Below are positions 9,001-21,630 of a stretch of 64,000 nucleotides of DNA, piece by piece (within the stretch, counting starts at the first letter, position 1; each line of letters opens with the position of its first letter). The position numbers were made by a program, and so were the translations under genes. Source of the stretch: Saccopteryx bilineata (taxonomy: Eukaryota > Chordata > Mammalia > Chiroptera > Emballonuridae). The notes under the pieces were generated by a model. That model had not been told where the DNA came from. It was given only the letters and a program-made list of their open reading frames with translations, and searched no databases. Location of the stretch: positions 52,893,613 through 52,957,612 of the forward strand of contig NC_089496.1 of assembly GCF_036850765.1 (NCBI RefSeq). The letters run 5' to 3'.

Positions 9001-12000
9001 GTTGTTCAGGGCAGAAGCAGTACATTTGTATTCAAATACGCCACTCTGTGGGGGGCCTCCCAGTGGCCTCCTCAGAAAACGACAAAAGAAGCAGAGAGAG
9101 CGACAGAAGCCACCAGATTACCCAGAGAGGACCACGGGCGGGGACAAGGCTGAGAGGGAGCAATTAGCAGTGTCCTTGGCAAAGGGGGAAGGCACATGCT
9201 AGTCCCGTGTGGCCAGAGTGGCGGGAAGTCGGGGCTGACAAGTGTGCGTGAGTGTGGGCCTCCCCTCCCAGCAGAGGGGGCGGCTGCCTCCCTGTCCTCC
9301 ACCCGGGGCCGCCTCATTCTAGAAGCTCAGGGGCCGCGAGGACCACGCCCGGATGCACACGCGGGACATGGGGTGCTATGTCACGCGGGAACTCGCTTCT
9401 AAAATCAGCTCCAACAGCAAACAATGACCTGGAATCCAAAGACCCCCTGAAGACTCCATACAGTCTCCTAAAGACCCCCCAAGCCTGGCTTTGCATATCC
9501 AACCCTGTGATTACGCAAACATACGATGCACCTGATGGTATATTGTTTATATAAAGAACGCCATCTTGTACCCAAGAAGAGCCATTAAAATAGTTAAGCG
9601 TTAGAATCACACTCCGTCTTGTGAGCAACTAGCACCAGGAGGCAGGCAAGGAGGGGGCGGCCAGGGGCAGGACCTCCTCAGAGGACTCGGGCTGCCTCCC
9701 CCGTACTGTTTACGATGCCCCCTTGCTGTCCTCACTCTCCCTCCCTCCCCCAGCTATCCTCCTGACTGCTCAGTGGAGTGCAAGTCACCCCCATTGCTGA
9801 GCCCCCCCCAAAGGCAATCCGAGCCTCCCATACACCAGTTTTTATCACGGCCACAACACGTTAATGTAAACGTTAAAACGACTTTGACCAAACACGCCCG
9901 TGAAACAACCAACACCTGTTATCTTACAGGTTCTGCAGGTCACAAGGTGGGGCTGGCTGCTCCAGGTCCTCTGCTGGGTCCGGCCTTTCCAGGGTGCAGA
10001 GCCGGGAGCCGGCACCCAGGGACCCAGGGACCCAGGGGTCAGGCTACGTGCGGGCTCACTCTGGCTGCTGGCCGGATGCTGGTCCGCACAGCGGGAAGAC
10101 TCAGGTCCTCGTGCCTTGGTGGCCCTGCTCTGCTCCCAGAGGCCACCACTCCCCCTGGCTCCTGAGGTGGCAACAGGGGGGTGAGTCCTCCTCTGGCGTC
10201 CAGGCTCCGACCGCCCGCCTCACTGCGTCTCTGACTCTCGGACCTCCCCCTCCGCTTTTAAAGACTCCGCCCGCCCGGCGGGTCTACTGGAGCCACCTGG
10301 ACTCCCGGGCTCCCTGCCCTATCTAAGGCCCGCGGAATCTGAGCCTCCACTCTGCCCACAGAGTCCTCCCCGAGGAGCTCCAAGCTGAGGGTCCCCGCAC
10401 GTGGCGTGGGGGGTGGGGTGTCGCGGGAGGACACCTTCAGTCTTCTGGCCACCTCACTGTAATAACAAGTCCCTGGTCCCTCAGAACACTTCCCTGTCTC
10501 CCCTAAAGTATACTGCACAGGCAGCCGCCAAGCTGCCGCACAGGTTTCATTTGCAAAATGAAGGACCGAATGAAACATCCTAAAGAGGCACTATAAGACG
10601 TTACAGATATTACAATAAAACACGAAAGGGCAGGAGCAGCAAGTTCAGACACCAGCGTGCTGGTGGGATGTCCCGCCCGGCGAAACTTCTCGACAGAGAC
10701 CGCAGCGGAAGCTCCACACACGTTGTCCAGGTGTTCGGGGTCGTCGATTTATTGAGAGGTGCCCAGGGGTCCTCTCTCGCCAGGCAGGTCTAAAGTGTGT
10801 AGTGCTTGGGACAAACAGCTTGCTAGAGGCCTGCGTGGATGTCCCCAAGGGGATCTAAAGGTCCCGGCTGGGTTCGGAGAAGTTTGCTTGCTGACTGACC
10901 GACTTCGGGACTCCGGGAGCCCTCTGTCGCTCTGAACTGAGCCTGTGTTTGGACTAGAGTGTTCTTTTCCGGGCACAGTCACAGGTGTTGCTCAATCACC
11001 TCTGAGCACAGACAGCTGTCCTGGCACTCCTGGGGTCCCCAGAAGCTACCACACGCCCTGTCCCGTCACCAAGGGTCAGAGGTGTCCCTGTTTTCTGCAG
11101 CTCGCAAGCTGGGCCCTTTAACTGTGTCCCACAGGGACTGCTGGGCCGTGCTGCTCAGCTCCTCTGTGGCCTCCCTTGGCCTGGTGGCCGCTGGTCAGCT
11201 CAGGACACTGGGACACCCGAGCCCTGAACCTCCATCACACTCCCCTAGGGCTGAAGTTGTACCATGTGGCCTGCTGGTCAACCCTGGCCCGGCATGTCAC
11301 AGAGAGAGGTCACTGGGAATGGTAAAAAGTCTTTTCGGTTTTTTTTTTCACAAGTACCACCAAGCGAGTTAGAATTCTTCAGAGGAATTCCAGAGCCCAA
11401 TGTCAGTAACAAAAATGAAAGAGGGGTTTCAGTATATTCTGACCATTTAAATGACAGAACCATAAGTGACACGGAAGTGACTTTCTTTCTTCCTCAGCTG
11501 AGACTCTGACTATAGGGAGCCCGGCCAGCAGGAGAAAGGACTGGAAGATCTCTCTCTGCTCCTTCCACTTCCTGACCGGTTTTCCTCTGAGACCTCGAAC
11601 TACGATGGACACTGCTGGGCCCCTCCCCCCCCACGCCCTCCCTCAAACGCAAGATGTCACCGGTTCACCTCGAATGGCACCGCTTGTTTAACTTAGGGAC
11701 CCCAGAAAGGGGTCTGCACTGCTGACTCCCCATCATGGGAGACACCCCAAAACAAGAAAAAGCAGAACTCTCACGAGCGCTCCAATCACTACGCCGAGGT
11801 ACCCTTTAATGGTGTCCTGATGCCCAGGGCACTCTTAGACCACTGGGGGTGGGCCTGGGGGCACGTCTGATTTCCAGAGACTTCATCGTATATTCACGAA
11901 GGCAAAGCGGTATTAAATTTTATCAGAAAGACCTGTTAAAGCAGCGGCCGGCTCTGTGCCTTTCCAGTGAGATCACTTACACGTGGTCCCCTCGTAGTTT

Positions 12001-12971
12001 ATGTAACAGAATGCCAAGTGGAGGGACCCAGGTGAAAACCGTCACCTGAATGTCCGTTCTAGCTCAGGAGCTGCTGGTGGGTGACCAGGGCCAACCCCAG
12101 CCCTGGTTTTCGTTGGCCGGCAAAGATTTTATTCCAGTTTGGTTTCTTGCCGAACTCCTTTGGACGAGACAAACAGAAGCAGTGCTGTGATCTCTGGATC
12201 CCACAAGCCGTCTCCTCAGGCGAGTCCTCCCCGGCTTGGACCCCGAGGGCCTTCGAGACGAATGTGAAAGCTCTCTCCGGTTCAAACAATGTGAACTAGG
12301 TAAACAGAAATATTCTCTTTCTTTTCTGCTGTAGCTGTCAGTAACTTCAGAATGAAGTTTAGCGCTCACCTGCATCGATAAATCCATCTGAAGGTGCGTC
12401 TAACTTAATCCTGTTTGTAATGTCGTGGCTCTGCGTTTTTAAAATTATTTTTAGTTATTTGACTGTCGTTTTATTTTTAAAGCTTCCGAAACTCTCCTTT
12501 ATGCATAATAAATGAATCTTAACTGTGTTCATAAAGCAGGCGTTCCCCAGAAGGATACCAGATGTGGTTACCTCTGTAGCATCGCTTAGCATCTCCCTTT
12601 CCCAGCTGAACACAGCAGCCTGTCTTTAAGAAATGGCTGCTGGACGTGACCTGTCCATTGTATTAATACAAAGAGGTAAGAAGGGGCTCCTGTCTACATC
12701 CACACTGCACGGTGCGGGGGCTCAGAACAAGCCACGTCAAAAGAGGCCACTTGGGCAAACGGATGATTCTGAGCTGAAGGCACTTAAAGGGGAGCAGACA
12801 GGAGGCCGTTCTGACTTCCCCTTCCTACCTAGAAGCAGGCCATACAATTCCCCAGGAGGCGATGCCCTCTCCTTGTGCCAAAGAGAAGAACATTTCTGGC
12901 CCTGGAGAGAATGCACCTAACAAACAACCGGACTGAAATAACCCCGATCACCCTTGGTTTCCCCATCAATT
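9001..12971. other. GC-richer non-coding block, mostly unassigned
   Basis: Base composition rises from about 9000 and stays patchily GC-rich to about 12300. I saw a short tandem of GGGACCCA (10018-10036) and a TATATAAAG box-like string near 9548-9556 in sequence that might be an old LTR, but there is no matching edge. Many 60-140 aa frames are open, as expected in GC-rich DNA, with no domains and no conserved splice pattern. No exon could be supported. Confidence 0.45.
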
Positions 12972-12979
12972 TCCTAGTC

Positions 12980-13194
12980 CAGTGGTCGGCAAACTTATGA
13001 GTCAACAGAGCCAAATATCAACAGCACAACGATTGGACTTTCTTTGGAGAGCCCAATGTTTTAAACTTAAACTACATAGGTAGGTACATTCCTTATCGAG
13101 GTAGCGCCCGCACGTGGTATTTTGTGGGTGAGCCACACTCAGGGGGCCAAAGAGCTGCAGGTGGCTCACGAGCCATGGTTTGGTGACTACTGTG
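12980..13194 (+). mobile_element. Non-autonomous hAT DNA transposon
   Basis: It starts CAGTGGTCGGCAAACTTATG and ends GGTTTGGTGACTACTG(TG), inverted copies of one another. The target duplications are TCCTAGTC (12972-12979) and ACCTAGTC (13195-13202), 7 of 8. The interior has TCAACAGAGCCAAATATCAA and GAGGTAGCGCCCGCACGTGG. It has no coding capacity. The terminal TG is probably a small duplication. Confidence 0.82.
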
Positions 13195-13202
13195 ACCTAG
13201 TC

Positions 13203-15136
13203 ACTCCCCCACATTTTACTGCCTCTGACCCAAACCCCTTAGTCCTGCGATTTCTCCACAGATTTATCATTCTTTGTTAAGGGAGTATATAGGGTCTCGG
13301 TCCTAACTGCTTCTTCGGGCCTTTGCTTCTCTTCTAAGGACTTTTCCGTGCCGTTGAAGCATTTCACAAAATGTGATGCTGTTCTCTAGTTAATCTTTTT
13401 TACGTCTCTTTAATTCTCAGGCCCAGCCACAGAGCTGGGAGGGTGGAGGGTAGATCTGTTCCCTAATCTACAGTACACATACAGTCCTGCACAGAGGACT
13501 AGCTAATCATCTTCTAGCAACTGGTCCGAGGGAGACTGGTAACGGGTTAGGAGACAAGTAGTCCGTGGTGGGAGGAAAGTTCTCTCTCCTTTCCGGCTGT
13601 CTCACCACGTTCCGTCTCAGAACAGAGAACGGAATTTTGTGTGCATAGCCTTTGTGGTGTAGTATTTATTATACCGTCAGACACTCATCTCTGAGTGCCG
13701 GCCAGGCTGGAGAGGAGAAGACAAGGGCATGTGACAGCTCAGGGCGCGGAAGCTGACGAGGGTGGGGGCTGCCTCCTGTGACAAAGGGAAGCTGCAGGGT
13801 TCGTACAGATGTAGCAAAGCACTGGAGCAGCCACTGGGTCAACGCTGCGATCTTCTCGGAGCTCCTCACTTTAGGGGGCAGAGCAGCACCTGGTGTCATG
13901 ACACAGGTGCCTTCCGTGACCTGCCCGAAGGCCACACGGCAGCCACAGCCACGTGACCAGTCAGCCTCGGAGAAGAACAGATTGGAGACAGGCACGGACA
14001 GCCATCTCTAGGGGAGGGCTTGGGGGGGAAGCACTCACCTGGACGCTTCTCCCTGACAAGAGGCCTGTCATCTGTGCCACCTGGGCTTGTCATGTCACCA
14101 CACAAAGTCTTGTTGCAGAAGGCTCACAGAGATATGGCCCAGGGGCCCTTTTAGGGAAGATGTGGACCTACAAGGCTGGAAGGGAGGCGGGTGACCCCGT
14201 CCATCACTGCACGTCAAGGAGTGGGCTTGGACCCACCCACCCAGTGTGGCGGCTGGCCACGCTGCTCACAGACCCTGAACCCTTTGTCCTCAGAGATCTC
14301 GGGTTGGCAGAGACTCGTAGAAAGCTGCCTGACTCATCAACCTGCTCCACCCCAACACCCAGGGAGCCTGGGAGCAGGGGCAGCGGCAGCTGGAGAAGTG
14401 ACCAGGCGTAGCAAAGCTGGGACAAATAAGCCCCCGGGTTATACATTTCAAATTGTTTCTCCTAACCGATGTACTTGCTTTTGTTCCTCAACGATAGTTT
14501 TGTGCTCAACGTAGTGACTTTTTTCCCTAAATCTTTTTTTTCCTTTCTTTGGGAATTTAAGTGGGTAGAAATGAGATGTAGTAGGTTTGCATATATGAAA
14601 CTCTATTCAACAAACGCCAAATGGAAGATTAAATCTTTTAATAATCCTGTTTATTATTCTCATTGTCTGTGTTCTCTTGTTCTTCTAACAAATCTTCCTT
14701 CAAATGCATCACATTGGAGGGGCTGCCATCTACCCAGATGGGTCACTGACGTTGGAGGTCACAGCATATGCCGAACAGAACCTTGTCATTACATTTAGAC
14801 TCAGGGCATCATTAGCTCACTCTCACTTAACGGCGGGGCGCACCTACCAACGACGTATGTTAATGAGTTAACAGGACCGCAGATCTCTGCCAGCATGGCA
14901 CAGACGGGGGTGGGGAGAAGCTGTGTGCCCACAGGTGACCTGGTGGCCTGGCTTTCTTCTGGCAGCAGGACACCAGTGGCCAGGCAGGGGTAAGATCGGT
15001 CCCTCTGCCTTCTTGTCTCGTCAACCTGCTCCGTCCACAGGTTCCAGCCGGCTGTCACCCAGAACCTGTCCGGGGCCAAGACCTGGACTGACAGGTGGCA
15101 TTGTCATCTGGGGAGAAGGGGTACACGCATGAGCAC
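13203..15136. other. Non-coding block, nothing assigned
   Basis: Moderately GC-rich sequence between the hAT element and an L1 end. The frame at 13953-14411 (152 aa) is the longest here but shows no domain or repeat of known type. 13260-13480 has the feel of an ancient interspersed repeat that I could not name. Confidence 0.4.
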
Positions 15137-15455
15137 TCACGGTTCATCGGTTATTAAAGGATCAATAGACCTCCGGATACGGAGAGCAGGTGCACAGCCA
15201 TCGGAGGGGAGGGAAGCTGCGTCTATGAGTTCACAGACACGGGCAACAGCGTAGCGATTACAAGAGGGAAGGGCAGGTGGAGGGGGGCTGGAGCGGGTGG
15301 GGGGGCATGTGGTGACAGGAGGAGACTTGACTTTGGAGGGTGAACACATAGTACCAGATACAGACGACGTATTCTAGAGTTGTGTACCTGAAACCTATAT
15401 TATTGATTAACTGGTGCCACCCCCCCAAATTCAATCAAAATTAATGACAACAAAA
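15137..15455 (+). mobile_element. L1 3'-end fragment
   Basis: It ends with GAGTTGTGTACCTGAAACC, TATATTATTGATTAACTGGTG and an A-rich end, preceded by a G-rich tract and GAGACTTGACTTTGGAGGGTG. This is the standard 3' UTR layout of mammalian L1. 5' truncated. Confidence 0.75.
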
Positions 15456-15599
15456 AAGAATCCCCCGAAAAACCTCTGTGACCCCGGACCTTCTGTTTTT
15501 TAGCCCTCGCACTTCAGGGGGCTGATGGGGTAGAGTGAAATCCTAGTTTATTTTTACCTGAAAAATTGGAAGAGATTGATACGATCCGGTACTAGTCAG

Positions 15600-16015
15600 G
15601 TTGCCTAAGGATGTAGGGAAACCTCGTTTTGCTACTCGTGGCCGTGTTTATTGCTAGCGCCTTTCTGGAAAGCGGTAGGGTAACATACACTACAATTTAA
15701 AGGTCAACGGCTTTTGAATCAGCAATCTCAGGTCGGGGGATGCTTTCCCATGCACGTTTCTAGGAGCGTACATAAAATGCACGTACGACGTTGTTTAGTG
15801 CAGGACTGTTAAGTAACGGCACAAAACCGCCAACCGTCTGAATGTCCATCAGCATCGGAGCAGTTAAATAGATAAAACAATAGGATCCCATTATGGAATA
15901 TTATGCAGCTATTGAAAAGAATGAATTAGACCGAAAGGCACGGACATCGGGGAGCGCGTGTGATACGCTGTATAAGATGAAGCAATGCAGAATGTGCGTA
16001 CAGTATCGTTCCAGT
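15600..16015 (+). mobile_element. L1 ORF2-end and 3' UTR fragment, older
   Basis: The blocks AATGTCCATCAGCATCGGAG, CCATTATGGAATATTATGCA, GCTATTGAAAAGAATGAA and CAGAATGTGCGTACAGTATC match the end of L1 ORF2 and the following segment. The frame is decayed. Confidence 0.75.
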
Positions 16016-16110
16016 CTAGGAAAGGGAAGGAAAATACAGAGAAGGAGGAAGAGGATGGGGGCAGGGGTGAACAGAGAGAGGGAGAGGAGGAGGAAACCGG
16101 GGAGTGTTGG
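16016..16110. repeat. Purine-rich tract
   Basis: GA-rich low-complexity sequence following the L1 fragment. Confidence 0.7.
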
Positions 16111-16119
16111 GGAAAGGCC

Positions 16120-17712
16120 GAGGTCGGCCTGTGTGCGCCTGGCTCTGAATGAGCACGGAGAAGCCGTGCTGCGCTTTGCTGCAGGTTAACTGTCCCAAGG
16201 CTGGCTGTGTGGAGGGACGCCACGGGAACAGGGGAGGTCACGTGGTTCACATCTTCCTAGAGCTCGGTGGCCCTTTGTTTGGCGCGGAGAACATGAAGAA
16301 CCTCTGTCGCCCACCGTTGTTTAAAAACGCTAGTGACAATTTGAAGAAGACAGGGTGACAGAGGCCATGTAGGGACCTCCCACTGCCCGGAAGCACTCTT
16401 TAGTCTGATGGGGCTTTAGGATGATTAGGGTGGAGCTGAGGAGGAAGGCTAAAATATACTGTCCTTCTCAGCAGGCACATCCGTCCGTCGGCACAGTTTG
16501 TGTGTAAAAATGCCCGCAAGCCTGGCGGTTGAGTCTTCAACTTCCACCTCTGAATTCCGATTGATCGTTTGGGGAAGACGCCTGTGGACAGATCGACAGA
16601 CCACATAAAGAGCGTCCTGCTTCTGGGCCTAGACTAGGGGCACCTAGTTACTTTTTGCTTAATAAGTCCATGGAATAATTAAATGCTACTCTTCTTCCGG
16701 AAGCCTCTGCTTAAGATATATACTTATTGTAATCAGTACAATTAGTAGGTGAAAATTTTAATAGACTAGTTTGTAGCCCCCCAAGGAAGCAGGTTCAGAC
16801 AGTAGTTATCTGTGTCCTTAATCATATACTCCTAAAAAATAGTCTTTGAGCCTGCCCTCCACACAGATGTAAATTTCTTTCTAACCCATATATACATGTT
16901 CTATGGTCAAGCAATATTTTGACTTAATATTTGATGAAAATAAATACTAGATATTTTATCTTTTTTTTTTTTTCCTTAACACATCCCCAGTGGATTGATT
17001 TTTTTTTAATCTTATCTTTGGAATTGTATAGGTCCTCATAACTTACTTATTGAATCCACTTCTATGTTCCATTATAAACACTGAACAGTTAGTTGGAGTC
17101 GGAAAAAAATATATCACAAGGATAAGTCTGTGACCGCCATTCAATAGCTGATTTTAATGGCACTTTCTGTGTTTTAAGAACTGGTGATTGTATTCCCCAT
17201 GAATTCTTAACACGAGATCTACTGATGTCCTCAGTCATGTAACTGATATTACAAAACAGTCACTGTCGGTCCATTCTTCAGGGGTCAGGTCTACTTCACT
17301 TCGACAATCTGTTTCAGTGCTATTGTTTGACCCTAAATCCTTTCATTTAAGCCATCTTAATATAGGAAATCCAGATATAACAAGGATAGATCAGGAAATG
17401 GTCAGCCATACAAGAAGAAGATTCTTTTGTTCGGTGAAGGATAGATCCTGGGGTATCTTTCAATAACTACCTCCATCAGTCATGTGAAACTTGTGCTATT
17501 TATATACGTTAGTTATACATAGACAACAGTTAAGACATCAAACAAGCAAAGCGGAGATTCATTAGGACTTGTAAACAATGCTTGGCTAATCAAAAAAGAA
17601 AATGCCTTTCAGACTAATCTAGGCTGTGCTGAAAAAGCTAATTCATTTTCAAATTAGGTTAATGCAAATGTTATTCTTTGTTGACCTGGGTATAGATTTA
17701 CCAGAAATCATA
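16120..17712. other. Non-coding stretch, AT-rich in its second half
   Basis: No repeat family, exon or RNA was recognised. There are T-runs near 16961-16975 and 17000. Confidence 0.5.
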
Positions 17713-17714
17713 TA

Positions 17715-17789
17715 CTGCTCACAAAAATTAGAGGAGATATTTCATAATGAATATGAAGCTATAAGATATCCCCTAATTTTTGTGAGCAG
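17715..17789. mobile_element. Palindromic mariner-type MITE, 75 bp, well preserved
   Basis: The left arm CTGCTCACAAAAATTAG and the right arm CTAATTTTTGTGAGCAG are perfect inverse complements. The inner parts pair with two or three mismatches, leaving a short loop. It is flanked by TA on both sides (TATA/TATA), as expected for Tc1/mariner insertion. It is the same family as 8470-8556, and too short to encode anything. Confidence 0.88.
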
Positions 17790-18150
17790 TATAATTACGA
17801 TTAAGAAAAAAAGGTCAAGATTATATTGGGTACATCTCCCTCAACTCCTGCTTCCTCCCTCACCCCCCAAATAACGATATGTGTATGTGTGTGTGTGTAC
17901 ATATCTATGCCCACATTAATGGTCTGAAAGAGTACACTGAAGTTTATTTAAGCACTTATGTCCTTATATTACCAAGCAGAATTAAACAAATATATTTTCG
18001 TGAGTTAAAACATATAAAGACTTCATCATTGCCCTACTCATTAATCGAGCATCTACTAAGCTCAGTAGTCGCTGCTCACCTATACACCCCTGTGCCTGCA
18101 TGCCCCGCCCCCTGCCCCGCCCAGTCCATGTACTCTCCATCCTTCTCCGT
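17790..18150. other. Non-coding stretch with a short TG-rich run
   Basis: A GTGTATGTGTGTGTGTGTAC run sits at 17880-17899. Nothing else recognised. Confidence 0.5.
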
Positions 18151-18154
18151 CTTT

Positions 18155-18540
18155 CTCTGTGCCCAAGGATGCAGGCTTCGGTGGACCATGTTGATGGGTT
18201 TCTCTAGCCTTCGGCTAGTGTTTGGCTTTAGCCAATAGCCAGCCGATGAGAAGCAAGGAGAAGTCATCAGAGACCTAGGCTCCCTTTCTGCCGGGCTCGT
18301 TGCGGCGGGACCCCGACCTCCTCCGAAGGCCACCACTCGTCACTGCTGCTCTCTCCCACAGCGGCCATTTCAGCTACAGATCCTGGACATCTGTCCCCAC
18401 TTTGGCCCCTTGGACCGAGGAGCGGTCATCGCTCCTTTGCCATTTCTAGCCCAAGAGTATTTCTCCGTCTCTGCTGTGCCCGCCTATCCTTGCTCCTGCC
18501 TTTGTAAACAGTTACACACTCCACAGCTACACCGATTCAG
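18155..18540 (+). mobile_element. Probable L1M-type 3' UTR fragment
   Basis: Block order resembles the C-rich 3' UTR of older L1 subfamilies: CTCCCTTTCTGCCGGGCTCG, CCGAAGGCCACCACTCGTC, CAGCGGCCATTTCAGC, CTTTGGCCCCTTGGACC, GAGCGGTCATCGCTCC, GCCTTTGTAAACAGT. The family assignment is from memory and not certain. Confidence 0.5.
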
Positions 18541-18639
18541 GGTGACACCTAGGTCCTCAGGGGACCCTGCCCCTTCCATACATATGCGAAGAATCTATTA
18601 AGGGCTCCCTCCGCAACACATAAAGGTCAATTAGAAATC

Positions 18640-20100
18640 AATTCGCTCTCAAACAGTTGACAATCTGCTATAGGACATAACTGCAATCATCTGATATCAC
18701 TCATTTATCTGTATCTGATATTGTCTGTTTAGATATAATTAAGAAAGTGACAGTATTGTCACATTAATGTGGGGTCGAGGGAGGGGGGAAGGCAGAAAAT
18801 TCAAGGGGGATGACTTATTACTGGTATGCTGGCCTAAAGTAATTTAAATTTATATTAACATATGTAAATTGTATTTAGAAACATTTTTACAACATTTAAA
18901 TGTCTATCGCCCTCTAATATGTGTATAGGCAATGTGATATCTGAAAGGGCAATTAAAAATTGTGGCCCAAAATGATTATTTTATATACACACTTGTTTTA
19001 TAAAAAAACAATAAGTGTTTATTTTCTATATAATATTTGTTTTTTTAAACTTCTGCATATTAGCTCACATGCTAAAACTTCCTTTCATAGACTATTTAAA
19101 AGTACCTAGGACAGTCGTAACAGATTTATATATTTTAGCAATTTGGTGGCGATAAACTCAATTTGGGCAATAATTTAATTACTAAAGTATAACTTAATTA
19201 TTAATTATAATAATTGTTGGTTGTGTCCTTGCAGTAAAAAGGCACTGAACTTTCAAGGAAAGGGGCCACCATTTAATGGTGCTCATTCAATTCAAGGGTC
19301 CATTAGATAAACTCGGGAAAGTAGCACTTTTATGCTTAAGTTAGCTTGAGATTTAAAGCTCTTGTGGTATACCAGATGGCTGAACAACTGGACACGCCAT
19401 ACTTCTCAAGATAACCCTTACTTTAAAATTTTTAATTGACAATTATATTTTGTCAATATATAAAAAAATAGATGAAAAATTTTAAAAAAGGTGATAAGCT
19501 CTTAATTATCCTTAACATTTATCAAGGGAAAACTATGCCTGGAAATGAATGCTAGATTACAAAGTCAGATAAATTCTCCATGGGTGCCTATTTTTAGTAA
19601 CCAGTAAAGCTCATCTAGAATCAGTTAGTCCGATTAGAATTTAGACAAAAAAAAAAACCCATGAATATTTTCATGCTTGCTTTATGGCTTCCTGGCTTCC
19701 TTTCATCATAATAGATGTGTTATTCACACCGCATTTCAAATCAATTCTTACATGACTTCGGTAGGTATATTATGGAATTAACACATACTGAAATACTGTT
19801 GTTTGAGGTCTTCTTGTAAGAATTGGCTTTTAGGGGAAAATTAACGCTTAGGTCAGAGCGGGGGAGGACAACGTTCACTGTATCTGAACTGGCCAACAAA
19901 AGATTCTTCAGCTCGTGCAGAAGTAACTATTGATACAAAAAACAAAGAGCACATTAACAAATCATCTAAGGACAGACGCAACATTTAAACATTTGCTTCT
20001 GTCCCAAAGCCTGGTTTTCAAAAGGCTACAAACATAGATACGTCTTAATCAATGTACAGACTGGGTGAATAAACCTCAAGTGTACAGGGTACACTCAAAG
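18640..20100. promoter_or_regulatory. Repeat-poor AT-rich block, candidate conserved non-coding region
   Basis: About 1.4 kb without recognisable mobile elements or simple repeats, carrying many homeodomain-like TAATTA strings, clustered at 19170-19215, and a GACAATTATATTTTGTC inverted repeat near 19437-19455. This texture is common in distal enhancers. There is no direct evidence of function or conservation in this window. Confidence 0.3.
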
Positions 20101-21612
20101 CCACGGGTGAAACGTTAGCTTTGCAGACGTACATGTACGTACCCTCTGCGTAGTACGAATGTTCATGGACGTCCTCGGGCCTCCTGACCATCCAGAGTAC
20201 GGTCGTAACAAAAAATTTTATTTTAAAAATGTGTAAGGCAACATTAAAGAAAAGACAAATGTATGTTCTTCTTGTTTCCATAAATTGGTTATCAAACAAA
20301 CATGATTTTAAGTTAATAAAACTGGAACTGGAAATAATTTTATTATTTGAAAAAAAAAAACTCACTCCCAGGGCGTCAGCGAGCATGAAAACACTCACAA
20401 CTCAAAGGGTTAAAGCCCTTAGCATGAAGACCCTCTGCTTAAAATGAGGCAGAAACACATAAAATCTTCTTATCAATTGCAGCTCCAGAAAGGATATGAT
20501 TTAGAACGTAGGCAGGCTCAGTTATACAAAATAGACTTCCCCGGTCATTTTCTCACTATCTGGGGAAGCCGATTTTCCTTCCTTATACTTTTGAATCCAA
20601 TGAGCAGGGAGGACAGAAAGAAAATGTTTCAATAATCTATATTTTGTTTACTGAGCTAGAGTTGCCCATCACCAAACACTCACTGAGATTCCAAATCCCT
20701 CTGGGTGTGGGGCCGGCTGACCAGATGGTATGCCCGACCATGGAGCCTCTGGAAGGGTGGCCCCGGGGTCCAGGCCCACGGGCCTCAGGGCCAGCGAGGC
20801 TGGGGCACAGGGAAGTGGCCAGCTCAACTCGGAAAGCCCGGGGATACTGCGCTCCTCTGTCGGACGGCAAAGCAAACGTGCTTCCCCGCGTCCCCAGCTC
20901 AGTCCTGCATGTGGCTGGATAGTGTGTCTCTAACCTTCGGGTGTGGAATCCGAGGGGGGGGGTGCAGGGAAGAGGCAATTTTAGGAAGTCAGAGACACAG
21001 AAGAGGTGAGGAAGGCGGGAAGAACATCACTTTCCAAAACACCTGTAACCTGCTTTGCTGAGAAAAGGACGCGTGGGCATTTGTGCTAAGATGGTCCGTG
21101 GTCCTAGATTCCCTCGTATGCAGAGGGGTTCCTTTCTTAGACCTCTTTCCCTACCTCTTACTTGATGAGACCATGAGACCGGCCGGTGAGCGGTCTGCCT
21201 GAGGACTAAGTCTGCCGGAGCTTTAATGGAAGATGGGCTTAATTTCAGGGAAGCAATGGAAGGCATTCATCAGAGACGCCTTGAAACCTGAATATTACGG
21301 GCAAAGCGGGCGACTCAAATGGAAATCGTGCAATTTAAGATGTATTAATTAGATTTAAAACCAGAGCTTAGAAAAACTCAATTAGCTCTATCAAATCAGA
21401 TTTTTTTTTTAAATCTGAGATAAAATTCATGGTTATTATTGGGTCACTGGAGGTAGGCTGTGCAGCATTGTGCTGGTGACTCCAAGTCAGCCCTTACGAG
21501 GAGCAGTAACAATAAAAAGACAAAGGAGAGGGTGAGTGGGAACTTCACCAAGACGTTTTACATTTATCCCCACCCTTGGAGTAAAGGTCTTAAGAGGCTG
21601 TCTTAATAACTG
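20101..21612. other. Non-coding stretch with a GC-rich patch
   Basis: 20640-20960 is GC-rich with several overlapping open frames in both strands, none with a domain. The remainder is ordinary sequence. Confidence 0.45.
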
Positions 21613-21630
21613 CCCCTGACCAAGTATCTT

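Noticed and set aside
9396..9640. LTR or promoter around the TATATAAAG string
   Set aside because: No poly(A) signal at the right distance, no TG...CA ends and no duplication, so left unassigned.
13953..14411. 152-aa plus-strand frame in GC-rich sequence
   Set aside because: No domain, overlapping equally long frames in other phases, and no splice or conservation evidence.
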